Below are positions 44,132 to 56,396 of a DNA stretch of 64,000 nt, piece by piece (within the stretch, counting starts at the first letter, position 1; each line of letters begins with the position of its first letter). Source of the stretch: Marinihelvus sp963695135. Lineage in GTDB: Bacteria > Pseudomonadota > Gammaproteobacteria > Xanthomonadales > SZUA-36. Location: NCBI GenBank assembly GCA_963695135.1, contig CAVOGA010000002.1:372001-436000 (forward strand). The letters run 5' to 3'. The notes under the pieces were generated by a model, which saw nothing but the letters and a program-made list of their open reading frames with translations, was not told the origin of the DNA and ran no database searches. The position numbers were made by a program, and so were the translations under genes.

Positions 44132-45258
44132 ATGGCAAAAAAAGATTATTACGAGGTTCTCGGGGTTTCCCGGAACGCCAACGACGACGAGCTGCGCAAG
44201 GCCTACCGCAAACTGGCCATGAAGTTTCATCCGGACCGCAACCCGGATGACGAGACCGCGCATGCGCGCTTCACGGAGGCCAAGGAGGCCTACGAGGTCC
44301 TGAAGGATCCCCGCAAGCGCTCCGCCTACAACCAGTACGGGCATGCGGCGGTTGACCCGTCCATGGGCGGGCGGCCCGGCGGCGGTTTCCAGGGCGATGT
44401 AGGTGATATTTTTGGCGATATCTTCGGCGATATCTTCGGCCAGGGACGTCGCGGCCGCGCCCCGCAGCGGGGTTCGGATCTGCGCTACGGTGTGGAGCTT
44501 GACCTGGAAGAAGCTGTCAGCGGCGTGGAGCGGGAAATCCGTGTGCCCAGCCTGTCCAGCTGCAAGGCCTGCGACGGTTCCGGCGCGGCTGACGGCAAAC
44601 GGGAGACCTGTTCGACCTGCGGCGGTATCGGCCAGGTACGCATGCAGCAGGGGATCTTTTCCGTACAGCAGACCTGTCCCCAGTGCCAGGGCAGCGGCCA
44701 GCAGGTGGCCAACCCCTGCGTCGAGTGCAGCGGGCAGGGCCGCGTGCGCGAAACGCGGACGCTGTCGGTGAAGATTCCAGCCGGTGTCGATAATGGCGAC
44801 CGGATTCGCCTGGCCGGGGAGGGCGAGGCCGGACCCAACGGCGCGCCTGCCGGTGACCTTTACGTGGAAATCCGTGTGCGTCCGCACAAGATATTCGAAC
44901 GCGACGGCGACAACCTTTACTGCGAGGTGCCCGTGCATTTCGCCGTCGCCGCGCTGGGTGGCGAGCTCGAATTGCCGACGCTGGAACGGCCAGGTGAAGC
45001 TGAAGATCCCCGCGGAAACGCAGACCGGGCAAAATGTTCCGGCTGCGCGGCAAGGGCGTCAAATCCGTGCGCAGCAGCAGGAGCGGTGACCTGATGTGCC
45101 GCGTGGTTGTCGAGACACCGGTGAAGCTCAATCGCGAGCAAAAAGACCTGTTGCGGCAATTTGAAGCGTCCTACCGGCAGGACAACAAGGAACATAACCC
45201 CCGGTCAGATTCCTGGCTGAAAGGCGTTCGCGAGTTCTTTGACCGGATGACCTCGTGA
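44132..45258 (+). CDS. dnaJ: Co-chaperone DnaJ (Hsp40), interrupted by two +1 frameshifts near the 3' end
   Basis: The corrected length is 374 aa (E. coli 376). The J domain 'KDYYEVLGVSRNANDDELRKAYRKLAMKFHPDRNPDD' carries HPD. A Gly/Phe-rich stretch follows ('GDIFGDIFGDIFGQGRRG'). The zinc domain has four CxxCxGxG repeats ('CKACDGSG', 'CSTCGGIG', 'CPQCQGSG', 'CVECSGQG'). The C-terminal substrate domain includes 'GGELELPTLE', 'GQVKLKIPAETQTGQ' and 'MFRLRGKGVKSVR', which lie in three frames. The shifts are at about 44984-44990 and in an AAAA run at 45031-45034. dapB overlaps the stop. Confidence 0.93.
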
Positions 45259-45971
45259 GCGGCGCCCGCCCCGGCGTCGTTATTCATGGCGCAGGGCGCA
45301 TGGGCCGCCAGCTTGCGGGACAGGCTGCAGCGCAGGGCTTTGACGTCGTGGCGCTGGTGTCGCGGCATCACCCGGGTGACATCGACGCCGCACTCTGGCG
45401 CCCCGGCCTGGAAGCGCTCGAGCACAGACCGGATCTCCTGATTGATTTCAGCCTGCCGGCGGGTGCGGTCGCCGCGGCACGCTGGTGTGCGCGTAACGGC
45501 GTTCCCATGGTCAGTGGCACCACGGGCCTGGACACATCGCAGGAGCAGGTGCTGGACGAGGCGGCCGGGCAAGTCGCGCTGTTGCACGCGGCCAATTTCA
45601 GTCCCGGTCTCAACGCCATGCTCGGCGCGCTGGCGCACCTGGGACAGTGGCTGCCGGATATCGAAGCGGCCACCATTACGGACATTCATCATCAACACAA
45701 AAAGGATGCGCCTTCAGGAACCGCCCTGACGCTGGCTAAGGCCCTGCAGCCGCTGGAAGCGCGGATTGAGAGCCTTCGTGAAGGCGAGGTGGTTGGCCAA
45801 CACGTGGTGAAACTCGAGCTGCCCGGTGAGACGCTGACCCTGACCCACGAGGCCACGGACCGGTCGGTGTTTGCGCGCGGCGCCCTGCAGGCGGGCCGCT
45901 GGCTGATTCAGCAGCCGCCCGGACGTTACCAGGCGCTGGACTGGCTGATTGGCAGCGCGTCCGGCGGATGA
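45255..45971 (+). CDS. dapB: 4-hydroxy-tetrahydrodipicolinate reductase (compact form)
   Basis: This 238-aa protein starts at a GTG overlapping dnaJ by 4 bp. The NAD(P)-binding motif 'VIHGAGRMGRQLAG', 'MVSGTTGLD', 'LLHAANFSPGLNAML' and the active-site 'DIHHQHKKDAPSGTAL' identify DapB of lysine/diaminopimelate synthesis. E. coli DapB is 273 aa. Here two loops are missing: the stretch after the first beta-alpha unit and the 'REGHTGERxxGxIGFATVRGG' region. Short forms of this kind are known in xanthomonads. The order dnaJ-dapB-carA is conserved with Pseudomonas. Confidence 0.95.
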   Translation: MSGARPGVVIHGAGRMGRQLAGQAAAQGFDVVALVSRHHPGDIDAALWRPGLEALEHRPDLLIDFSLPAGAVAAARWCARNGVPMVSGTTGLDTSQEQVLDEAAGQVALLHAANFSPGLNAMLGALAHLGQWLPDIEAATITDIHHQHKKDAPSGTALTLAKALQPLEARIESLREGEVVGQHVVKLELPGETLTLTHEATDRSVFARGALQAGRWLIQQPPGRYQALDWLIGSASGG

Positions 45972-46006
45972 CGCTGCGCAACTGTCCCGGCGGCATCCCC
46001 GTGGCG

Positions 46007-46036
46007 TGGACTTGCCGCGAGAGATTCCAGTACAAT
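46007..46036 (+). promoter_or_regulatory. Candidate sigma-70 promoter of carAB
   Basis: TGGACT (46007-46012), an 18-bp spacer and TACAAT (46031-46036) lie between dapB and carA, giving a leader of about 120 nt. Confidence 0.5.
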
Positions 46037-46114
46037 CTGAGCGCTTAGAGTTCGACGACCCGGCGATCGTCCCGGCAGGGGCAGGTCGGGTCTCAAAGGT
46101 CTTTCTTTTCTAAG

Positions 46115-46143
46115 CGGGAACAGCCCTGGCGGCTTTCCCGTTT
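46115..46143 (+). terminator. Hairpin in the carA leader, possible attenuator
   Basis: The arms cgggaa-agcc and ggct-ttcccg form a strong stem followed by TTT, 20 bp before the carA start. A pyrimidine-rich run (ctttcttttct, 46101-46111) precedes it. This could be a transcription attenuator for pyrimidine control. Confidence 0.4.
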
Positions 46144-46163
46144 CGCGTATCTGGAGGTTCGAT

Positions 46164-47327
46164 TTGGCCCTGAAAGCAATCCTCGCGCTCGCTGACGGCA
46201 GCGTATTTCATGGCCAGGGTATCGGCGCCCCGGGCGCCAGTGTTGGCGAAGTGGTCTTCAACACCGCCATGACCGGTTACCAGGAAATCCTCACCGATCC
46301 CTCCTACACGCGTCAGCTCGTGACGCTGACGTTCCCCCACATCGGCAACACCGGCTGCAACAGCGCCGATGAAGAGTCCGATGGCATCAAGGCGGCCGGC
46401 CTGATCATTCGCGATTTGCCTTTGCGCACCAGTAATTGGCGCAGCGAGGAGACCCTGGCGGCCTACCTGGAACGCCACGGCATCGTGGGCATCGCGGGTA
46501 TCGACACGCGCCGCCTGACAAGAATTCTGCGCGAAAAAGGCGCCCAGGGTGGTTGCCTGGTGTCCGGTGAAACGGTCGACGAGGCGGACGCACTGGCGCA
46601 GGCGCGCGAGTTTCCCGGCATGGCCGGCCTGGACCTGGCCAAGGTGGTCAGCACCGATAAGGCCTACCCCTGGACCGAGGGCAGCCTGGATCTGGACAGC
46701 GGCCGCTGGCACGAGAGCAGCGGTGAGCGTCACGTGGTGGCCTACGATTTTGGTATCAAGCGCAACATCCTGCGCATGCTCGCAGACCGCGGCTGCCGTG
46801 TGACCGTGGTCCCGGCGAAAACCCCGGCCAGCCAGGTGCTCGCGCTGGAACCGGCGGGCGTATTTCTGTCCAATGGGCCGGGTGACCCGGAACCCTGCGA
46901 TTACGCCGTACAGGCGATCCGCGAGCTGCTGGCCGACGGTGTGCCGCTGTTCGGCATCTGCCTGGGGCACCAGCTGCTGGCGCTGGCTGCCGGGGCCAGG
47001 ACAGAGAAAATGAAATTCGGCCACCACGGGGCCAATCACCCGGTGCAGGACCTGGAAACCGGCCAGGTGATGATCACCAGTCAGAACCACGGTTTTGCGG
47101 TAGCCGAGGACAGCCTGCCAGCGAACGTGCAGGCCACGCACCGCTCGCTGTTTGACGGCAGCCTGCAGGGCATTGCCCTGACCGACCGCGCCGCTTTCGG
47201 TTTCCAGGGACATCCGGAGGCCAGTCCCGGGCCCCACGATATCCAGTCCCTGTTTGATCGCTTCGTGGACTCCATGGAGGCGGTCAAGGGCCGCCGCCAG
47301 GGCGCTGGACAGGCTTCCGCCAACTGA
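46164..47327 (+). CDS. carA: Carbamoyl-phosphate synthase small (glutaminase) subunit
   Basis: The protein is 387 aa with a TTG start preceded by ctggagg. The N-terminal CarA domain is 'AILALADGSVFHGQGIGAPGASVGEVVFNTAMTGYQEILTDPSY'. The C-terminal class I glutamine amidotransferase has nucleophile Cys in 'LFGICLGHQLLAL' and His/Glu in 'FQGHPEASPGPHD'. It releases ammonia from glutamine and channels it to CarB for arginine and pyrimidine synthesis. It is followed by carB after a notably AT-rich 63-bp gap. Confidence 0.98.
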   Translation: MALKAILALADGSVFHGQGIGAPGASVGEVVFNTAMTGYQEILTDPSYTRQLVTLTFPHIGNTGCNSADEESDGIKAAGLIIRDLPLRTSNWRSEETLAAYLERHGIVGIAGIDTRRLTRILREKGAQGGCLVSGETVDEADALAQAREFPGMAGLDLAKVVSTDKAYPWTEGSLDLDSGRWHESSGERHVVAYDFGIKRNILRMLADRGCRVTVVPAKTPASQVLALEPAGVFLSNGPGDPEPCDYAVQAIRELLADGVPLFGICLGHQLLALAAGARTEKMKFGHHGANHPVQDLETGQVMITSQNHGFAVAEDSLPANVQATHRSLFDGSLQGIALTDRAAFGFQGHPEASPGPHDIQSLFDRFVDSMEAVKGRRQGAGQASAN

Positions 47328-47390
47328 ATAAAAGACTTTAGATAAATATTATAACTGCTTATTAAATAAGCAAATAAAATAGAGAAATAC

Positions 47391-50612
<3,222 letters not shown>

Positions 50613-50616
<4 letters not shown>

Positions 50617-51086
50617 ATCGTGATCCATTGACCCGCCAGGGCGCCGACCGGCTCCGCGCGGAACTTGAAAAACTGAAGAAAAAGGACCGTCCTGAGGTCA
50701 TCGCGGCCATCGCCGAGGCGCGTGCGCACGGCGACCTCAAGGAAAACGCCGAATACCACGCGGCCCGCGAGCAGCAGGGTTTTATCGAGGGGCGTATTCA
50801 GCAGATCGAGGCGACGCTGTCCACCGCCCAGGTGATCGACGTTACCAAGCTCAACCCCGGCGGCAAGGTCGTGTTCGGCGCCACGGTCACCGTGGCAGAC
50901 GAGGAGGGTGAGGAAATCACCTACCAGATCGTCGGCGACCTGGAGGCGGACATCAAGGAAAACCGCATCGCGATTTCCTCACCGATCGCCCGCGCGCTGA
51001 TCGGCAAGGAAGAGGGCGATGTCGGCGTGGTCTCCGCGCCCGGCGGCGAGCGCGAGCTGGAGATTGTCGAGGTGTCCTATTCCTGA
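50613..51086 (+). CDS. greA: Transcription elongation factor GreA
   Basis: The 157-aa protein has an N-terminal coiled coil with the acidic tip ('KDRPEVIAAIAEARAHGDLKENAEYHAAREQQGFIEGRIQQIEATLSTA', Asp and Glu near 42-45). The C-terminal FKBP-like domain is 'ISSPIARALIGKEEGDVGVVSAPGGERELEIVEV'. It enters the RNA polymerase secondary channel and triggers cleavage of backtracked RNA. Translational coupling to carB (ATGA) is conserved in Pseudomonas-like genomes. Confidence 0.97.
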
Positions 51087-51158
51087 GCCCTGTGCGACCC
51101 GCTGTCGGGCTCGCACCGCGCTGCAGTCCGTCTCCGGTGCACAGCTCCGGCCATTCCC

Positions 51159-52889
51159 GTGAAATCCCGCCTGCGCGTACGACAGCGTCCCCTCAGGGGG
51201 CATAACGCCGGTCTGCCTGCCGACATGCACCCGGTGCTGCAGCGGGTGCTGCTGGCCCGCGGCATCGAGGATGCGGCGCGCCTGGACCTTGGCCTGCAGG
51301 GCCTGGCCCGGCCGGATCTGCTGGCCGGCATTGATGCCGCCGCGCAGTTACTCGCGGCGGCTGTCATGGACGACCGCCGCATACTCGTGGTCGGTGATTT
51401 CGATGCCGATGGCGCCACCGGCACCGCCGTCGCGGTGCGGGCGCTGACCGGTTTTGGTGCATCCAACGTGGAATACCGGGTGCCCAACCGTTTCGAATTC
51501 GGCTACGGGCTGACGCCCGGACTGGTGGAGACGCTGCGTGACGACCCGCCGGACCTGCTGATGACCGTGGACAGCGGTATCGCCTGCCTTGAGGGTGTTG
51601 CCAGGGCCCGCGCCCTGGGCATCGACGTGCTGGTCACCGACCATCATCTGCCCGGCGAGCAACTGCCGGAGGCCAACGCGATCGTCAATCCGAATGTGCC
51701 CGGGGACGATTTTCCCTCCAAGGCGCTGGCGGGTGTGGGGGTGGTGTTTTACCTCATGAGCGCTTTGCGGGGTGTGCTGCGCGAGGCCGGCTGGTTCAGC
51801 GGCGGGCGGACCGAGCCGCGGCTGGCGGATTTGCTGGACCTGGTGGCCCTGGGAACCGTTGCCGACGTGGTTCCGCTCGATTACAACAACCGCGTGCTGG
51901 TGCAGCAGGGCCTGGCGCGCATCCGCGCCGGCCGCGCCTGCCCCGGGCTGCTGGCCCTGCTGCGGGTCGGCAAGCGGGATTACCGTCACGTGTCCGCCTC
52001 TGACCTGGGTTTCGCTGTCGGTCCGCGCCTGAATGCCGCCGGCCGCCTGGAGGACATGTCGGTCGGTATCCGTTGCCTGTTAACCGATGATGAGCACGAG
52101 GCGGAAACCCTCGCAGCACAGCTCGACGAACTCAACCGCCAGCGCAAGGCCATGCAGGAAACCATGCAGAGTGAGGCGCTGGAGCAGGTTCGGGCGTTGA
52201 TCGACTCCCTGGGCGCTGAACTGCCGTTCAGCCTGTGTCTTTATGACCAGCGCTGGCACCAGGGCATCGTTGGCCTGGTGGCCTCGAAGATCAAGGAAGC
52301 CACCCACCGCCCGGTCATCGCCTTCGCGCCCGAGGGGGAGGGCGCCATGTTGAAAGGCTCGGCGCGCTCTATTCCCGGCCTGCATATTCGCGACGTGCTG
52401 GCGCACGTGGATGCCACCACGCCGGGCCTGATCCGGGCCTTCGGCGGCCACGCCATGGCGGCCGGGTTGAGCCTGGATGCGGACGCGCTGCAAGACTTCC
52501 AGGTACAGCTGGACCGCTCCGTGCAGCACTTTCTCGATGGCGAGGCGCCCAGCGCGGAGTTGCTGACAGACGGGGAACTGGCGGCCCGGGACCTGAACCT
52601 GGAGTTTGCGCAGCGCCTGGCGGCGCTCGGTCCCTGGGGCCAGCGCTTTCCCGAGCCGCTGTTTGAAGGCGCCTTCGAGGTTATTGATCAGCGCGTGGTG
52701 GGCGGCGCCCACCTGAAAATGGTGCTGCGGCCGCTGGAAGGCAGCGAGCTCATTGACGCGATCGCCTTTGGCAAGTTGCCCGAAGACCTGCAGGGCCAGC
52801 GCACCGTGCGCCTGGTCTACAAGCTGGACGTTAACCACTTCCGCGGTGAATCATCGGCGCAACTGATGGTTGAGCACATTGTCAGCTGA
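51159..52889 (+). CDS. recJ: Single-stranded-DNA-specific exonuclease RecJ
   Basis: The 576 aa equal E. coli RecJ (577). DHH-family metal motifs are 'VVGDFDADGATGTAVAV', 'LMTVDSGIACLEG', 'VLVTDHHLPGEQLPEANAIVNPN' and 'LDLVALGTVADVVPL'. The DHHA1 part has 'HQGIVGLVASKIKEATHRPVIAFA' and 'RAFGGHAMAAGLSL', followed by the OB domain. RecJ degrades 5'-ended single strands in recombination and mismatch repair. The order recJ-prfB-lysS is conserved in Gammaproteobacteria. Confidence 0.97.
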   Translation: MKSRLRVRQRPLRGHNAGLPADMHPVLQRVLLARGIEDAARLDLGLQGLARPDLLAGIDAAAQLLAAAVMDDRRILVVGDFDADGATGTAVAVRALTGFGASNVEYRVPNRFEFGYGLTPGLVETLRDDPPDLLMTVDSGIACLEGVARARALGIDVLVTDHHLPGEQLPEANAIVNPNVPGDDFPSKALAGVGVVFYLMSALRGVLREAGWFSGGRTEPRLADLLDLVALGTVADVVPLDYNNRVLVQQGLARIRAGRACPGLLALLRVGKRDYRHVSASDLGFAVGPRLNAAGRLEDMSVGIRCLLTDDEHEAETLAAQLDELNRQRKAMQETMQSEALEQVRALIDSLGAELPFSLCLYDQRWHQGIVGLVASKIKEATHRPVIAFAPEGEGAMLKGSARSIPGLHIRDVLAHVDATTPGLIRAFGGHAMAAGLSLDADALQDFQVQLDRSVQHFLDGEAPSAELLTDGELAARDLNLEFAQRLAALGPWGQRFPEPLFEGAFEVIDQRVVGGAHLKMVLRPLEGSELIDAIAFGKLPEDLQGQRTVRLVYKLDVNHFRGESSAQLMVEHIVS

Positions 52890-52981
52890 GCGCTGCCCGT
52901 AAGGCCGTGCCCCTGAAGGACGCACGGCACCGGCGCGGCTTGGTGTACAATGCGCGGCTTCGTTTCACATAGCACGAGTCC

Positions 52982-54078
52982 ATGGAAACCGCACCGATTA
53001 CCCAACGACTGGAAGACCTCCAGGAGCGCGTCGAAGCGCTCAGGGGGTATCTTTGACTACGCTGTAAAGCGTGACCGGCTCGAGGAAGTCACCCGCGAGC
53101 TTGAAAACCCCGATATCTGGAACAATCCGGAGCACGCGCAGGCCCTGGGCCGCGAGCGCGCGGCGCTGGAGAAAATCGTCAGCACGCTGGACGAGACCGG
53201 CCAGGGCCTGACCGATGCCACTGACCTGCTCGAAATGGCGATTGCGGAAGCTGACGAGGGGACGATCAACGAGGTGTCGGCGGACATCGACTCGCTTGCG
53301 GCGAACGTCGAAGACACTCGAATTCCAGCGGATGTTTTCCGGGGAAATGGACGACCGGCCGTGTTATCTCGATATCCAGGCCGGCTCCGGCGGCACCGAG
53401 GCGCAGGACTGGGCCGAGATGCTGCTGCGCATGTACCTGCGCTGGGCGGAACGGCGCGGCTGGAAAGCCGAGCTGGTGGAAGTCTCGGCCGGGGAAGTTG
53501 CCGGCATCAAGAGCGCTACGATCCATATCACCGGCGACCACGCCTTTGGCTGGTGCCGCACCGAGACCGGCGTCCACCGCCTGGTTCGGAAGTCGCCCTT
53601 TGACTCGGGCAACCGCCGCCACACCTCGTTTGCCGCCGTGTTTGTCTCACCGGAAGTGGATGACAATATCGAGATCGATATCGACCCCTCCGATCTGCGC
53701 ATTGACGTGTACCGCGCCTCCGGCGCCGGTGGCCAGCACGTGAACCGCACCGAATCCGCCGTGCGCATCACCCACGATCCCAGCGGCGTGGTGGTGCAGT
53801 GCCAGAATGACCGGTCGCAGCACAAGAACAAGGACCAGGCCATGAAGCAGCTGCGCGCCAAGCTGTATGAGCTGGAGATTCAGAAACGCAACGAGGAGTC
53901 CCAGGCAATGGAAGACGCCAAGTCCGACATCGGCTGGGGCAGCCAGATCCGGTCCTACGTGCTGGATGATTCGCGCATCAAGGACCTGCGCACCGCCGTG
54001 CAGACCGGCAATACCCAGGCGGTGCTGGATGGCGACCTGGACGAGTTTGTCGAAGCATCATTGAAGGCCGGGCTCTGA
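52982..54078 (+). CDS. prfB: Peptide chain release factor 2, with programmed +1 frameshift plus one extra base
   Basis: Translation starts at the ATG at 52982, meets an in-frame TGA at 53054-53056, shifts +1 and continues to 54078. After correcting one more insertion at about 53309-53319 the product is 364 aa (E. coli 365). It has 'YLDIQAGSGGTEAQDWAEML', the stop-codon-reading tripeptide SPF in 'RLVRKSPFDSGN', and the catalytic GGQ in 'ASGAGGQHVNRTESAVR'. RF2 ends translation at UGA and UAA. The second frame change lacks any frameshift signal and splits a conserved helix ('NVED / LEFQRMFSGEM'), so it is probably a sequence error. Confidence 0.95.
53042..53057 (+). promoter_or_regulatory. Programmed +1 frameshift site of prfB
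   Basis: AGGGGG, then TATCTTTGAC, identical to the E. coli RF2 autoregulation site. A Shine-Dalgarno-like AGGGGG pushes the ribosome to slip at CTT-TGA when RF2 is scarce. The in-frame TGA is codon 25. Confidence 0.97.
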
Positions 54079-54107
54079 TAACGCCCGGCCACTGAGCGAG
54101 TAAAACC

Positions 54108-55626
54108 ATGAACGATCCCAAGAATCCGGACTCTGCCCCGGTCGACGAAAACCGCCTTATTGCGGAGCGGCGCGCCAAGCTGCAGAGCCTGCGCGAGGCC
54201 GGCCAGGCCTACCCGAATGATTTCCGTCCGAACAGCAACGCCGCGGCGCTGGCGGAGCGTTTTGCCGACAGCGACGCGGACGCACTGGAGTCTGTTGAGG
54301 AAGAGTTTGCCGTTGCCGGCCGCATGATGGCCAAGCGCGTCATGGGCAAGATTGCTTTTGTCCGGCTGCAGGACGGCTCCGGCTCGATACAGCTGGTGCT
54401 GCAGCGGGATGAACTGCCGGAAGGGTGTCTACCAGGACTTCAAGCAGTGGGACGTGGGTGACATCATCGCCGCGCAGGGACGGATCGTGCGCACCAACAA
54501 GGGCGAGCTTTCCGTGCGGGCCGGACAGTTCCGCCTGCTGACCAAGTCGCTGCGCCCGTTGCCGGAAAAATTCCATGGTCTGCAGGATACGGAAACCCGC
54601 TACCGGCAGCGCTACGTCGACCTGATCATGAACGAGGCGTCGCGCGAGGTGTTCCGTACCCGCTCGCGTGTCATCAGCTACATCCGGGCGTTCATGGAAG
54701 CCCCGGGGCGGGACTTCCTCGAGGTCGAGACGCCCATGATGCACCCCATCCCGGGTGGCGCAGCGGCGCGCCCGTTTGTGACGCACCACAATGCGCTGGA
54801 CCTGCAAATGTACCTGCGCGTGGCGCCGGAACTCTACCTGAAGCGCCTGACCGTCGGCGGGCTGGAGCGGGTTTACGAGATCAACCGCAACTTCCGTAAC
54901 GAGGGCGTGTCCACGCGGCACAATCCCGAATTCACCATGCTCGAGTTTTACTGGTCCTATGCGGATGTGAATGACCTGATGGACCTGACCGAGGAAATGT
55001 TCCGCGGTCTGGCCACCACGGTCACCGGCAGCGCCCTGGTCAGCTACCAGGGACAGGACATCGACTTCGGACAGCCATTTGAGCGCCTGACCGTCGAGGA
55101 GGCCGTGCGCCGCTATAACGAAGAGCTCGCCGGCGCCGACCTGTGGGACACCGCGGTGCTCCGCGACGCCCTGCAGGCGCGTAATATTCACCAGGAAGAC
55201 AGCTGGGGCCCGGGCAAGCTCCTGACCGAGCTTTACGAGGCAACGGTTGAGCGCCATTTGATCCAGCCGACCTTCATGACCGCCTATCCGACCGAGGTAT
55301 CACCGCTGTCGCGGCGCAATGACCAGGATCCGCGCGTCACGGACCGCTTCGAGTTGATCGTTGCGGGCAATGAAATCGCCAACGGCTTCTCCGAGTTGAA
55401 TGATCCGGAAGACCAGGCCGACCGGTTCCGGGCCCAGGTGGCCAGCAAGGACGCCGGCGATGTCGAGGCCATGCACTTTGATGCGGACTATATCCGGGCG
55501 CTGGAATACGGCATGCCGCCGACGGCCGGCGAGGGTGTCGGCATCGACCGGCTGGTCATGCTGTTGACGGACTCGCCGTCCATCCGCGACGTCCTGCTGT
55601 TTCCCTACCTGCGCCCGGAGGTGTAG
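54108..55626 (+). CDS. lysS: Lysyl-tRNA synthetase (class II), interrupted by one +1 frameshift
   Basis: The corrected length is 505 aa, equal to E. coli LysS. The N-terminal anticodon-binding OB fold ('FAVAGRMMAKRVMGKIAFVRLQDGSGSIQLVLQRDELPEG') ends where an extra G in a GGG run (54423-54425) breaks the frame. The second part has class II motif 1 ('FLEVETPMMHPIPGGAAARPF'), motif 2 ('YEINRNFRNEGVSTRHNPEFTMLEFY') and motif 3 ('GVGIDRLVMLLT'). It charges tRNA-Lys and is essential. It follows prfB, as in most Gammaproteobacteria. Confidence 0.95.
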
Positions 55627-55634
55627 TGCCCGCC

Positions 55635-56396
55635 ATGCGCATCAACCTCGTCCAGGCGCGCCTGCACTGGCGCGATCCGGCAAGTAACCGGGCCCATCTC
55701 GCGGCAATGATCGCCGATGCGGGGCCGGCGGATCTGCACGTTCTGCCGGAGACCTTCACCACCGGCTTTCTCGGCGACAGCAAGGCCCAGGACGAGGACA
55801 TGGACGGCCGGACCGTGGCCTGGCTGCGCCAAACAGCGGCCGAGGCGAATGGCGCCATTTGCGGCAGCGCCGTGATCACTGACGCGGCCGGCCGGCGCAA
55901 CCGCTGGCTGCTCGCCACGCCGGAAGGGGAAATTAATTTCTACGACAAACGCCACCTGTTCAGTTACGCGGGTGAAGACCAGCGGTATGTCGCCGGTGAT
56001 CAGCGGGTGGTGTTTGACTTCGCCGGTTGGCGAATTTGTCCGCAAATCTGCTACGACCTGCGTTTTCCGGTCTGGTGCCGCAGCCGCGGCGATTACGACC
56101 TTATGATCTTTGTCGCCAACTGGCCGGCGCCGCGGATTTCCGCCTGGGATACGCTGTTGCGCGCCCGGGCGATAGAGAATCAATGCGTGGTGATCGGAGT
56201 GAACCGCGTCGGCGAGGACGGGCGGGGGACGCCGTACCCGGGACACAGCGCCTGCTATGGCCCGCTCGGCGAAGCGCTGATCGAACCCTGGACCGAAGAG
56301 GGTTGCCGGCAGGCCACGCTCGACCTTCAGCGGGTCCGGGACATCCGTGCGGACTTTCCCTTCGCCGCCGAGGCGGACGCCTTTACCCTGCTTTAG
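55635..56396 (+). CDS. Omega-amidase (nitrilase superfamily, YafV-like)
   Basis: The protein is 253 aa from the ATG at 55635; a GTG at 55626 overlaps the lysS stop. The nitrilase triad is visible: Glu in 'LHVLPETFTTGF', Lys in 'NFYDKRHLFSYAGED' and Cys in 'RICPQICYDLRFPVWCR'. The 'YDLRFPVW' form and short length match YafV/Nit2 omega-amidases, which hydrolyse 2-oxoglutaramate or 2-oxosuccinamate, clearing by-products of glutamine transamination and methionine salvage. It overlaps the convergent ion-channel gene by 14 bp. Confidence 0.9.
   Translation: MRINLVQARLHWRDPASNRAHLAAMIADAGPADLHVLPETFTTGFLGDSKAQDEDMDGRTVAWLRQTAAEANGAICGSAVITDAAGRRNRWLLATPEGEINFYDKRHLFSYAGEDQRYVAGDQRVVFDFAGWRICPQICYDLRFPVWCRSRGDYDLMIFVANWPAPRISAWDTLLRARAIENQCVVIGVNRVGEDGRGTPYPGHSACYGPLGEALIEPWTEEGCRQATLDLQRVRDIRADFPFAAEADAFTLL

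Noticed and set aside
53215..54078. A separate shorter RF2-like gene
   Set aside because: It is the C-terminal two thirds of prfB in the next frame; the upstream 90 residues in the other frame complete the same protein.
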